Below, one piece after another: positions 15,969 to 22,626 of a DNA stretch of 38,289 bases. Positions within the stretch are counted from its first letter, which is position 1. Each line of letters begins with the position of its first letter. A program made the translations under genes and the position numbers. Source of the stretch: Sulfuricurvum sp. (GTDB lineage Bacteria > Campylobacterota > Campylobacteria > Campylobacterales > Sulfurimonadaceae); assembly GCA_030696285.1 (NCBI GenBank), contig JAUYSQ010000122.1, positions 1 to 38,289 of the forward strand, written 5' to 3'. The notes beneath the pieces were generated by a model. It searched no databases. It saw only the letters and a list, made by a program, of their open reading frames with translations, and had not been told where the DNA came from.

Positions 15969-17213
15969 TTATAAAATTTCAATCGAGACATTAAAAAACT
16001 CTCTATTCTTATCCCTGGACCGATGAGCGAACAAATCAGAAAGTACAGGAACGCCATCAAAAAAAGAAGTTTCATCATTACGATCAATAAGAGAATCTTT
16101 AGAGATCCCGGTAAGAAGAACGATATCCCCTTTCTTGACACTAAATTTATTCAAAATAGTATTTTCCGAGGTAATCGGACGATCACCGGAGGTGAGGACA
16201 GAACCAACCGTTAAAGAAAAATCAAGATACACCATTTCACCAACAATGGTAGGAGTAGCTAAAACCTTGAAACCAATATCACGATATTTATATTTTTTGG
16301 ATTGATTCGTACCCGTTTGAGTCGTTAGGGCGAAATCCTCATCAAGGAAAGGAATCGATACGACTTTTTTAAAATCAAGTTTTTCAGAATCAGAGATCAA
16401 ATAAGCAGTCGATTGATTGACTACCGTTGCACCCGTAGAATTCAAAGCGTTAAGCGTCACTTTAAAATCACTAGCAGCAGCACCGGAAAGAATCGATCCG
16501 GCTTTAGATAATAAATTGAAATCAAACGTAATCGGAGTGTTTGAAATTCCAACATTACGAAGTTTATTTTCATTAGTATCAAAAATGGTAATGCGAAGAG
16601 TCACTTGATCTTTCTGAATATCGATCGTTTGAATCTCTTTAATAAGCTTTTTAATGAGCTGCTTATTTTTTTTATTCTCTTTAAACGTAATGGTTTTTGA
16701 AACGGTAGAAAATGAGTAAGGGATAATCGAAAAATCCAAAAGCGGTTTCACGTCGTTGAACTGCAAAAAATCAAGTTTATGGGAAACGAAAGAGACATTG
16801 AAATCGACTTCAGAAGTCATATTGTATGAAGACGATGAGGATTGAAACGATTGTGCCGGAATAGATGGAACCAAAGACGGAGGTGATTGTAACATATTCG
16901 ATGAAGGAGTACCTGGAAGCATAGAATTTGATTGATCTAAAGAATTCGCAGGATCAGCAACAGAAACAAGATAAATACCGTCATTTTCGCGGATATGGAG
17001 ATTATTGACTTCAAGAATAGAGCGAAACAAAGGCATATAAGATGATTTTGTATAATCGGACGGGAAATCTACCATCATCGTTTTTTGAACATCCGAAGCA
17101 AAAACAATATTTGTCTTATCCTTCTTTTGAACAATAAATGCCAAATCAGCAAGACTAATAGATTGAGCAAAAAGTGAAACACTAATTACCAGAGGAAGAA
17201 TCAGGCGAAACAT
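15969..17213 (-). CDS. Phage secretin (pIV-like outer-membrane extrusion channel)
   Basis: This 414-residue protein has a signal peptide (MFRLILPLVISVSLFA), an N0-like domain at about residues 20-85 (LADLAFIVQKKDKTNIVFAS...), a Ser/Pro-rich linker at about 88-135, and a secretin C-terminal domain. The latter shows the RDIGFKVLATPTIVGEMVYLDFSLTVGSV segment and the end DIVLLTGISKDS...FFDGVPVLSDLFAHR, matching the closing motif of all secretins. At this size it fits phage pIV. It probably forms the pore for virion exit, together with the Zot/pI protein encoded just upstream, whose gene it overlaps by 32 nt. It is quite unlike the chromosomal MshL secretin at 1-880. Confidence 0.92.
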   Translation of the reverse strand: MFRLILPLVISVSLFAQSISLADLAFIVQKKDKTNIVFASDVQKTMMVDFPSDYTKSSYMPLFRSILEVNNLHIRENDGIYLVSVADPANSLDQSNSMLPGTPSSNMLQSPPSLVPSIPAQSFQSSSSSYNMTSEVDFNVSFVSHKLDFLQFNDVKPLLDFSIIPYSFSTVSKTITFKENKKNKQLIKKLIKEIQTIDIQKDQVTLRITIFDTNENKLRNVGISNTPITFDFNLLSKAGSILSGAAASDFKVTLNALNSTGATVVNQSTAYLISDSEKLDFKKVVSIPFLDEDFALTTQTGTNQSKKYKYRDIGFKVLATPTIVGEMVYLDFSLTVGSVLTSGDRPITSENTILNKFSVKKGDIVLLTGISKDSLIDRNDETSFFDGVPVLSDLFAHRSRDKNREFFNVSIEIL

Positions 17214-18291
17214 TTAAAACCTCCTTTAAAAATTGATCGTTACGCGCGAATGTACGAAGAACAACTCCATCACTAACAACGGTGGATTCAATACCATGCA
17301 AAGCATATTTACCAATATGGGAGTTTAAATCAGAAAGGGAGAATGTTTGACCAAAACACGAGCAGTCAAAACCGACACAAACCACAGTAAAAGATGATGA
17401 ACGATCAATGACGGCACCAAGTGAAGTAGGTAATGTTTGGATTTTAATTTGATTATTATCAGAGGATGAACCATCACCGAGAAAAGAAGAGACAAAGTTA
17501 AAGAAAAGTGCAACGATAATCATCAAAACAATCGCAATCGCAATAAATTTGTAAATAACTTTTTTGCCTTGAGTATTTGCCCCTGACCCGTAGAGATCAT
17601 AAACTTTTTGATTGAATTTAACTTTGATAGTATCTGTGTGAGACGTCTTATAAAGTTTATAATTAACAAACTGATGATAAGTAAAAATACCGCCACGCAA
17701 ACGAAGTGATGAAGGAACAGCACGATAAAAAAATTCACCAAAGGTTAGATATTTACGATAGATAAGCGCAAGATTTTGCGTAATAAGGATAATATCCTGA
17801 TGTAAATGACGATGATACGAAAGCCACCACACCAAAACATCATTTTTCGCATCAAAATAATTATGAGCCTCATCGATAATAAAAAGTGTATTAGACAATT
17901 CGAGTTCATCAGCACGTTCCATCATTACGGAATCGCCAACCTTAGAAAGATACAAATCACGCAATTCGCCCAGAGAAACTAAAAGCGCATCCATATCAAG
18001 ATTATAAGCAACTGTTTTAACCGAAGCTAACGCACTCTCGTTTGTTATAAATTCACGTTTTCCGCTTTCAATTTTTGAATCAGGTTTAGAGATATTGGAG
18101 GCGGAAACTTTCGCGAATTGATTGTCTATGGAAGTGTTAAAACTATCAAATTTGAATTCATTGATATTGGTATAAAATCGGTCATACTTGCCAAATGTTT
18201 TTGATTTTTCATCGAGAAAACAATTATAGGCATGATCTACCGCACGATATGTTTTTCCTGAGCCTGGGAGACCTAAATAATATTCAATCAT
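17182..18291 (-). CDS. zot: Zot/pI-like phage morphogenesis ATPase
   Basis: This 369-residue inner-membrane protein drives virion assembly and export. Walker A GLPGSGKT is at residues 7-14, Walker B LFIIDEAHNYF at 136-146, and a sensor-like ILITQN at 168-173. A single transmembrane helix follows at about 249-270 (FIAIAIVLMIIVALFFNFV), leaving a periplasmic tail of about 100 residues with CVGFDCSCFG. This is the layout of Ff pI and Vibrio CTX Zot. The gene begins one base after the pVI-like gene and overlaps the secretin gene, as expected for pI and pIV acting as a pair. The name zot refers to the family; no toxin activity is implied. Confidence 0.93.
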   Translation of the reverse strand: MIEYYLGLPGSGKTYRAVDHAYNCFLDEKSKTFGKYDRFYTNINEFKFDSFNTSIDNQFAKVSASNISKPDSKIESGKREFITNESALASVKTVAYNLDMDALLVSLGELRDLYLSKVGDSVMMERADELELSNTLFIIDEAHNYFDAKNDVLVWWLSYHRHLHQDIILITQNLALIYRKYLTFGEFFYRAVPSSLRLRGGIFTYHQFVNYKLYKTSHTDTIKVKFNQKVYDLYGSGANTQGKKVIYKFIAIAIVLMIIVALFFNFVSSFLGDGSSSDNNQIKIQTLPTSLGAVIDRSSSFTVVCVGFDCSCFGQTFSLSDLNSHIGKYALHGIESTVVSDGVVLRTFARNDQFLKEVLNVSPDSSSGN

Positions 18292-18292
18292 T

Positions 18293-18766
18293 TTATGAAG
18301 CCGTCACAAGTGCAGTTACATCAATGTACAATTTAAGGAATTTTTCATGCAATTTCGTAATAATTTGATACAACTTAGAAATCAAACGAAAAAGCAAAGC
18401 AGAAGCAATAAACGGAAAAGCGACAGAAACACCCTGAGCTATTCCAGAAGCATTAATAAGATGTAATGCACCCTGGATCAAAGGAGAGGAAGCACCCCCC
18501 GAACCACCTGGAGACTGAATCATAGTAATAAAAGAAGAAATCAAATTATAAACAGTCGTAATCACATCAATCATGTAATAAAAAAAAGCCATCATCAAAG
18601 TTATGTAAGTAACCATAAAGACGACAAGAACAATAAGCATAGCTTTACGAGATAAAAGACGTAAATTACCCAAAATAGAAGCAGAATTAGAAAATAATGT
18701 CCAACTACCAAAATAAGTAATAAATCGAACAAAACCTGCGACAATCATTTCAAATAAAGCAACCAT
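18293..18766 (-). CDS. pVI/Ace-like minor coat membrane protein
   Basis: This 157-residue protein is very hydrophobic. Membrane segments are predicted near residues 5-20, 43-70 (MLIVLVVFMVTYITLMMAFFYYMIDVITTVYNL) and 110-132 (GVSVAFPFIASALLFRLI), with a Gly/Ser linker (PGGSGGASS) before the last. It sits directly between the adhesin and Zot genes, the exact place of pVI in Ff and Ace in CTX, which join the adhesin to the virion tip and take part in release. It starts immediately after the adhesin stop. Call is by topology and position; sequence similarity cannot be shown by eye. Confidence 0.65.
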   Translation of the reverse strand: MVALFEMIVAGFVRFITYFGSWTLFSNSASILGNLRLLSRKAMLIVLVVFMVTYITLMMAFFYYMIDVITTVYNLISSFITMIQSPGGSGGASSPLIQGALHLINASGIAQGVSVAFPFIASALLFRLISKLYQIITKLHEKFLKLYIDVTALVTAS

Positions 18767-20458
18767 TTAAAAACCTCCAATAAAAATACCAATTGCTAAA
18801 CCAGTACCAGCAATCGAAATAACAGAAGAAAATAATGGAGAATATTGAGAAGTAAAATTAGTAATCGGAGGGCAAAAATCAACATGACGACCATGAAAAT
18901 CAAAAGCCATAGAATTACCACAAGAGCCAGCTGGAAATTGAGGTGGAGTCCAAGAGCCATTTAAAAGAGATTTAGTATCATCAAAAGTAGTTTTAGCAAG
19001 AGATAATTGAATACGAATATTCCCAAACATATCAGAAACACCACTAACCATGTCATTAGTATAAGCAGTATCAAACAAAACAAATGAAGGAGAAGCCGGA
19101 AAAGAATAATTTGGCATTTTTGCATTAATAATAGTATTTGGATCTTGATTAGAAATATTATCAGGATTAGTAACAGTTGTTGGAATAGTAGAAGAGGGAG
19201 GCGTGCCAATAAAAGTAGTTCCGGTTGGAGGAGACAAAGGCACATTATTAAGAGTGCCAATATATTGTGTAACAACAAAATTATCAAATACAGAAGAAGT
19301 TTCACCAGTAGGCGCGAGAGTCGTTGATTCAATTGTACCAATTTTAGAAACAGTATTAATCTTGACAGTAGAAGAAGATTGGGAACCGTCAGGATAAACT
19401 TTAGTAGTTACATAGGTATCAATAGGATCAGAGCCATTATAAGTAGTTGTTTTAGTAGTAGTTACAGGAACAGAAGTAATCGTGACAGGCTCAAGCGTAT
19501 TTTCAAGAATTTTAGAAAAATCAAAAGTCTCTTTGACAGGTAAAGAAGTTGAACCAACATTAGGAACAATATCAGACAATAAAGGAGAAGGTTCACGAAA
19601 TTTATTTATTGTATTAACTCGATCAACAACACTATAATCTAAAACAGGATCACCGCTTGATTTTAAAGGAATAAAAACATCAGAAACAGAAGTATAAACA
19701 GGATCAGCAGTAATATTTGGAGCACGAGAAGGACCGACAACCCCTGTAGAATTTGGAGAAGGAGGAATAGGAGTTTCTTTAACTGAAATTGTTGGAACCA
19801 TTGAAGGAGAACCAGGCGGAGGTAAACGAGGCAAACCGACGTGCATATCAGGAAAATCTTTTGGAGCTGGAGAGCGATTCATCAATTGTGGTAAAGTATC
19901 TAAAATAACTTTCTCATTCGCTAACATTTTAAGTGCGGAAGAACCAAACATACGAGAAAGCAAAGGAACCAAACCAACAGCTTGCGAAATAATTGCACCA
20001 CCCAAATCGCTTAATGTGCCACATTTAGTAGTAGATTTTATATCACCACCAATAACAATACCAGCACCACCAAAAAATGAAGCACCGTAAGAAGTACCGC
20101 CAACTTGCTCAGTTCCCGTAGACATAAAATAACCACCAGCATTAGAACAACCTTGAGGATCATTATCGTAATTAGACAAAGGAGACACTACAGGAGTTTC
20201 GCAAACATTACAATGAAGAGGATTTTCAACTTGACCAGAAGGACAAGAAGGGACAGAAACTAAAGAATGCGCCTGACAATAATACCCATTCCAATCTGTT
20301 TGATACCAAGAACCAGCAGCACCGCAAACATAAGAATCAATAGCTCCACAATAAGGAGAGTTACAACAAACATCACGACTATCAGTACCAACAACACTAG
20401 CAGAAAAAGACAAAGCAGGCAACAACAAAAAAGCTAAAATGGATAATTTAGTTTTCAT
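18767..20458 (-). CDS. TspB/pIII-like phage adsorption protein
   Basis: This 563-residue protein has a signal peptide (about residues 1-20), a Cys-rich N-terminal part (about ten cysteines in residues 28-145), a long Pro/Ser/Thr/Val-rich middle, and a C-terminus ending in a membrane helix (VISIAGTGLAIGIFIGGF). The last 60 residues, FPAGSCGNSMAFDFHGRHVDFC followed by a short spacer and the helix, match the layout of the TspB C-terminal domain of inovirus attachment proteins. It should be the tip protein that binds the host receptor. ATG at 20458 follows the previous stop by two bases with AGGG seven bases upstream; an in-frame TTG at 20464 is less likely. The repetitive middle is expected to vary between relatives. 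Confidence 0.8.
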   Translation of the reverse strand: MKTKLSILAFLLLPALSFSASVVGTDSRDVCCNSPYCGAIDSYVCGAAGSWYQTDWNGYYCQAHSLVSVPSCPSGQVENPLHCNVCETPVVSPLSNYDNDPQGCSNAGGYFMSTGTEQVGGTSYGASFFGGAGIVIGGDIKSTTKCGTLSDLGGAIISQAVGLVPLLSRMFGSSALKMLANEKVILDTLPQLMNRSPAPKDFPDMHVGLPRLPPPGSPSMVPTISVKETPIPPSPNSTGVVGPSRAPNITADPVYTSVSDVFIPLKSSGDPVLDYSVVDRVNTINKFREPSPLLSDIVPNVGSTSLPVKETFDFSKILENTLEPVTITSVPVTTTKTTTYNGSDPIDTYVTTKVYPDGSQSSSTVKINTVSKIGTIESTTLAPTGETSSVFDNFVVTQYIGTLNNVPLSPPTGTTFIGTPPSSTIPTTVTNPDNISNQDPNTIINAKMPNYSFPASPSFVLFDTAYTNDMVSGVSDMFGNIRIQLSLAKTTFDDTKSLLNGSWTPPQFPAGSCGNSMAFDFHGRHVDFCPPITNFTSQYSPLFSSVISIAGTGLAIGIFIGGF

Positions 20459-20460
20459 GA

Positions 20461-20577
20461 TCAAGCCCTAAAAAGCGTTAAAACAGCAAAAAAACCCGCC
20501 ATCATAAAACCCCAATAAACACCGAGAGAAAAAAAGTAATTAAACGGAACATCCGAAGAAACAGCAAAAACTTCCAT
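20461..20577 (-). CDS. 38-residue single-helix membrane protein (minor coat candidate)
   Basis: This very short frame encodes 38 residues: a polar N-terminus (MEVFAVSSDVPFN), one hydrophobic helix rich in Phe (GVYWGFMMAGFFAVLTLF) and a basic end (RA). Its ATG overlaps the preceding stop (TAATG), so it is translationally coupled, and the adhesin gene starts two bases after it. In Ff the tiny pVII and pIX proteins cap the virion; this gene and the 37-residue gene at 21041-21154 are candidates for such caps although placed after the coat gene. Support is from packing, coupling and topology. Confidence 0.7.
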   Translation of the reverse strand: MEVFAVSSDVPFNYFFSLGVYWGFMMAGFFAVLTLFRA

Positions 20578-21038
20578 TATTTACCCCTTGCAATATTTTG
20601 AATGGATGAAATGAGAGCGAAAGCAAAAATAAAACCGATTAAAAGACCAGTTAAAGCCATAAGATAATTGAAATCTGATACTTTAATACCCAAAGCATTG
20701 TAAGAAGTCATGGTAGTGTTTTGATCAGGGATAGAAATCGTATAAGAACGTTCACGGATTCGCTTCATGTCATTACCAGTTAAATTGGTATTGTTAGCAA
20801 CAGACAAAAGAGAAGATGAAATCTGTGAAGAGGTAGAATTTAACAAAGGACGTAAACCTGAAATAGCGGTGTAATCAGCAGAAGCTAAACCGATTGCAAC
20901 CATTTCGGCAGAGGTAGCAGTATTGCAAAAGAAAAGAGAATATTTCTCCTCAGTATCCGTAAAAACAAAAGTGTCATAAGTGCCTGCACCATAAGAAAGG
21001 GCAAACAAGGAAAAAAACGTAAAGATAATTTTTTTCAT
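20577..21038 (-). CDS. Secreted membrane-anchored phage structural protein, unknown
   Basis: This 153-residue protein has a signal peptide (MKKIIFTFFSLFALSYGA), a Ser/Thr-rich periplasmic part of about 110 residues with one cysteine (FFCNTATS), and a C-terminal membrane helix (LMALTGLLIGFIFAFALIS) followed by a basic tail (IARGK). The topology resembles a virion protein that waits in the inner membrane for assembly. It lies between two tiny membrane-protein genes and upstream of the adhesin; it is probably a minor capsid or tip component. No family recognised. Confidence 0.75.
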   Translation of the reverse strand: MKKIIFTFFSLFALSYGAGTYDTFVFTDTEEKYSLFFCNTATSAEMVAIGLASADYTAISGLRPLLNSTSSQISSSLLSVANNTNLTGNDMKRIRERSYTISIPDQNTTMTSYNALGIKVSDFNYLMALTGLLIGFIFAFALISSIQNIARGK

Positions 21039-21040
21039 AA

Positions 21041-21154
21041 TTAGACCTTTAGAAGTTGAATAGCTTTAAAAGTGCTCCAAATAACAGCGAAACCCGTGAG
21101 CGCAGAAGCAAAGATCAAAGAAACGTTAGCAAGATCAATCGTAGGAAGAAGCAT
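21041..21154 (-). CDS. 37-residue single-helix membrane protein (minor coat candidate)
   Basis: The frame encodes 37 residues with a short polar start (MLLPTIDLAN), one hydrophobic helix (VSLIFASALTGFAVIW) and a basic C-terminus (FKAIQLLKV). AAAGG precedes the ATG by eight bases, and the stop is two bases before the next gene. It lacks a signal peptide, like Ff pVII and pIX, and follows the major coat gene after a small hairpin. A minor coat role is likely; an alternative second major coat protein cannot be excluded. Confidence 0.7.
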   Translation of the reverse strand: MLLPTIDLANVSLIFASALTGFAVIWSTFKAIQLLKV

Positions 21155-21171
21155 TTTAAAACCTTTCGGGT

Positions 21172-21185
21172 GGGGACGAATCCCC
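21172..21185 (-). terminator. Small UUCG hairpin after the major coat gene
   Basis: On the coding strand GGGGA-TTCG-TCCCC forms a 5-bp stem with a very stable UUCG tetraloop, 7 nt after the coat stop, with only a short TTTT some 9 nt later. It could partly stop transcription or protect the coat mRNA 3' end, keeping coat protein in excess over the minor proteins, as the terminator after gene VIII does in Ff. Confidence 0.5.
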
Positions 21186-21192
21186 GCTGAGC

Positions 21193-21381
21193 TTATACGC
21201 GGATAAGACCAAGAGCTTTTTTAATAGCCCACATAGCACCAAGAGCGATGATAACAGCACCGGCAACGGTAGTGAAATCAGAAGTATCAAGAGTAGGAGC
21301 TGTCAATGCAGCAGAAGCGTTAGAAGCTAAAACAGCTCCAGCAGTGGCGACAACGCCTAATTTTGTCATGAAATTTTTCAT
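21193..21381 (-). CDS. Major coat protein (pVIII-like)
   Basis: The 62-residue precursor has a 24-residue signal peptide (basic MKNFMTK, hydrophobic core, SNASA before the cut) and a 38-residue mature chain. The mature chain has the three parts of a filamentous coat protein: a short acidic N-terminus (two Asp in TLDTSDF), a hydrophobic helix (VAGAVIIALGAMWAI) and a basic end (KKALGLIRV) facing the DNA. ATG at 21381 has AAGG eight bases upstream; a longer frame from 21456 would place a non-signal sequence in front and is rejected. A 38-residue mature coat is short compared with 50 in Ff and 46 in Pf1. Confidence 0.9.
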   Translation of the reverse strand: MKNFMTKLGVVATAGAVLASNASAALTAPTLDTSDFTTVAGAVIIALGAMWAIKKALGLIRV

Positions 21382-21458
21382 GTTAGAACCTTTAAGAGAG
21401 GATGTTTTTGGGCTTACGTTAAAGAGTAATTTCAGTGACCCAGTTACCGCCAACATCT

Positions 21459-21866
21459 TTATGCCTTAACCGCTTGTTTGACTGGGAGCAATGGCTCAAC
21501 TTTTTTGAGGAAGTCGGTACCGCTATCAAATGAATCGACAGAAGGGACTTCATGATTTTGGAATTTACGAGGGAGATCACCGCTGATATAAAAAGGGATT
21601 TTATTCACTCGCATTTTTCGGATAGCTTCACTCACTGCAATTGATTCGGCTTCATCAGCGCAAAGGATACGAAACTCTAAGGAGTTTTCTACCTCTTGGA
21701 CACCTACTACAGCGTCTTCACGTTCTACGATGTTTTTAGAGCGGAATTTGACATTTGCTTTGTATTGCGTTCCGTTTTCCATAGTTCCTGATTTACCCGG
21801 TTTAATTGTTCCGACTTCGAGGATTTCGTACATAGTTCGAAAACCTTGGCTAATAACTTGACTCAT
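21459..21866 (-). CDS. Candidate single-stranded DNA-binding protein (pV position)
   Basis: This 135-residue protein has a strand-rich first 75 residues (YEILEVGTIKPGKSGTMENGTQYKANVKFRSKN...NSLEFRILCAD), consistent with an OB-like fold, then a helical, charged tail. It lies just before the coat gene, where Ff encodes the single-stranded DNA-binding protein V that coats new viral strands and represses pII translation. The start has AGGAG seven bases upstream in the shared GGAGTGATA leader. No family signature is visible, so this is an inference from position, size and predicted fold. Confidence 0.55.
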   Translation of the reverse strand: MSQVISQGFRTMYEILEVGTIKPGKSGTMENGTQYKANVKFRSKNIVEREDAVVGVQEVENSLEFRILCADEAESIAVSEAIRKMRVNKIPFYISGDLPRKFQNHEVPSVDSFDSGTDFLKKVEPLLPVKQAVKA

Positions 21867-21913
21867 GTATCACTCCTAATTAGGCAAAATTTTTTATCAT
21901 CTTCAATATTTAA

Positions 21914-21939
21914 CGTCCCGGAGTGATAGCAAGGGGACG
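21914..21939 (-). promoter_or_regulatory. Hairpin with a loop complementary to phage ribosome-binding leaders
   Basis: CGTCCC (21914-21919) and GGGACG (21934-21939) form a 6-bp stem with a 14-nt loop. On the minus-strand transcript the loop reads CTTGCTATCACTCC, which is complementary to GGAGTGATAG in the leaders of the genes starting at 15720 and 22283, and largely to that of 21866. It lies in the 114-nt gap between the genes ending at 21981 and starting at 21866. Confidence 0.5.
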
Positions 21940-21980
21940 ATTGGACTTAAAGTCTCACCGTGGTGAAAAATGCCAATGGG

Positions 21981-22283
21981 TTAAACAGCAATAAAATAGG
22001 TATTATTAAAACCGAGTGCCAAACCCTGATATAAATTATTTACAAATGGATAGTTACGTGACTGAGAAATAAAAATGCGAAATTCACCATCATATTTTTG
22101 AAAATCCAAAATAGTATTTCTAAATTTTTTAGTTTTAAGACGGGTAATAAACGAAGGTTCGTTATAATATTTGATTACTTGCCCTTCATATGAAAAAAGA
22201 GGAAGTTGTAGGAGTGATAGACCTGCGTTATCTGCTTTAGTCGATTTCCCGAGAGGTGAGGTTTGGCGGTTATTTTGTTTCAT
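21981..22283 (-). CDS. Unknown early phage protein
   Basis: This 100-residue, basic, soluble-looking protein has no membrane segment and no cysteine. Its N-terminus is polar (MKQNNRQTSPLGKSTKAD) and the C-terminal half is aromatic and beta-like (GEFRIFISQSRNYPFVNNLYQGLALGFNNTYFIAV). It is the first gene of the long minus-strand operon, directly facing the operator region. Its 18-nt leader and start, GGAGTGATAGCCATGAAA, is identical to that of the rolling-circle initiator. A role in replication or DNA binding is possible; no family is recognised. Confidence 0.7.
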   Translation of the reverse strand: MKQNNRQTSPLGKSTKADNAGLSLLQLPLFSYEGQVIKYYNEPSFITRLKTKKFRNTILDFQKYDGEFRIFISQSRNYPFVNNLYQGLALGFNNTYFIAV

Positions 22284-22298
22284 GGCTATCACTCCTTT

Positions 22299-22389
22299 TT
22301 GTAAATATTACATATTTAATCTTTTAAATTGTAACAGTTACAATATTAAGAAAAGCTGAATATTACAAGTATTTTTGTAATATTTACAA
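22299..22389. promoter_or_regulatory. Operator cluster of three 15-bp palindromes in divergent promoter
   Basis: The motif TTGTAA-N3-TTACAA occurs at 22299-22313 (one mismatch, ends TTACAT), 22329-22343 (perfect) and 22375-22389 (perfect). Extra half-sites lie at 22363-22368 and over the start codon of the + strand gene at 22419. The spacing and symmetry are typical of a dimeric repressor's operators controlling both divergent promoters. The small HTH protein encoded immediately to the right is the obvious ligand. Confidence 0.75.
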
Positions 22390-22418
22390 TAAATTTGATT
22401 TTAATTGAAAGATTTACA

Positions 22419-22622
22419 ATGACAAAAGAAGAATTAGCCAATGAACTAGGCGTATCACTAAAAACACTTTACAATTGGGAGAAAGAAAAACCCGGACTTG
22501 TAAAACTCATAAATCTTGGTTTAACAATGGAAGACCAAATAGATGAAGCCGAAAAGCACCTAGAAAAATTAAAAGCAATTAGAGACAAAGCTACCAGTAG
22601 CAATAAATTTAAGTTGAAGTAG
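22419..22622 (+). CDS. Small helix-turn-helix repressor (putative lysogeny regulator)
   Basis: This 67-residue protein has an N-terminal HTH (TKEELANELGVSLKTLYNWEKEKPGLVKLI, residues 2-31) and a C-terminal helix with heptad spacing (MEDQIDEAEKHLEKLKAIRD) that may dimerise it. It is transcribed away from the structural operon and lies right beside the three palindromes, so it is the likely repressor of the lytic promoter. The ATG at 22419 overlaps an operator half-site, suggesting autorepression; no strong Shine-Dalgarno is present. An in-frame TTG at 22395 would add eight residues but has no support. The next gene starts four bases after its stop, so they form an operon. Confidence 0.75.
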   Translation: MTKEELANELGVSLKTLYNWEKEKPGLVKLINLGLTMEDQIDEAEKHLEKLKAIRDKATSSNKFKLK

Positions 22623-22626
22623 GAAA

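Noticed and set aside
17182-18291. Zonula occludens toxin
   Set aside because: The similarity is to the Zot/pI ATPase domain needed for phage assembly; nothing indicates a toxic C-terminal peptide.
18961-19341. 126-residue Leu-rich frame on the minus strand inside the adhesin gene
   Set aside because: It is an out-of-frame shadow of the repetitive adhesin middle; low-complexity codons read in another frame give Leu runs.
21382-21456. Longer coat protein reading frame from an ATG at 21456
   Set aside because: The extra 25 residues would precede a normal signal peptide, and the ATG at 21381 has its own Shine-Dalgarno; the upstream ATG has none.
21417-21470. A protein-like continuation of the pV-position gene in another frame just after its stop (KDVGGNWVTEITL)
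   Set aside because: It would need a frameshift near the gene end with no slippery site seen; 14 or so codons can be open by chance.
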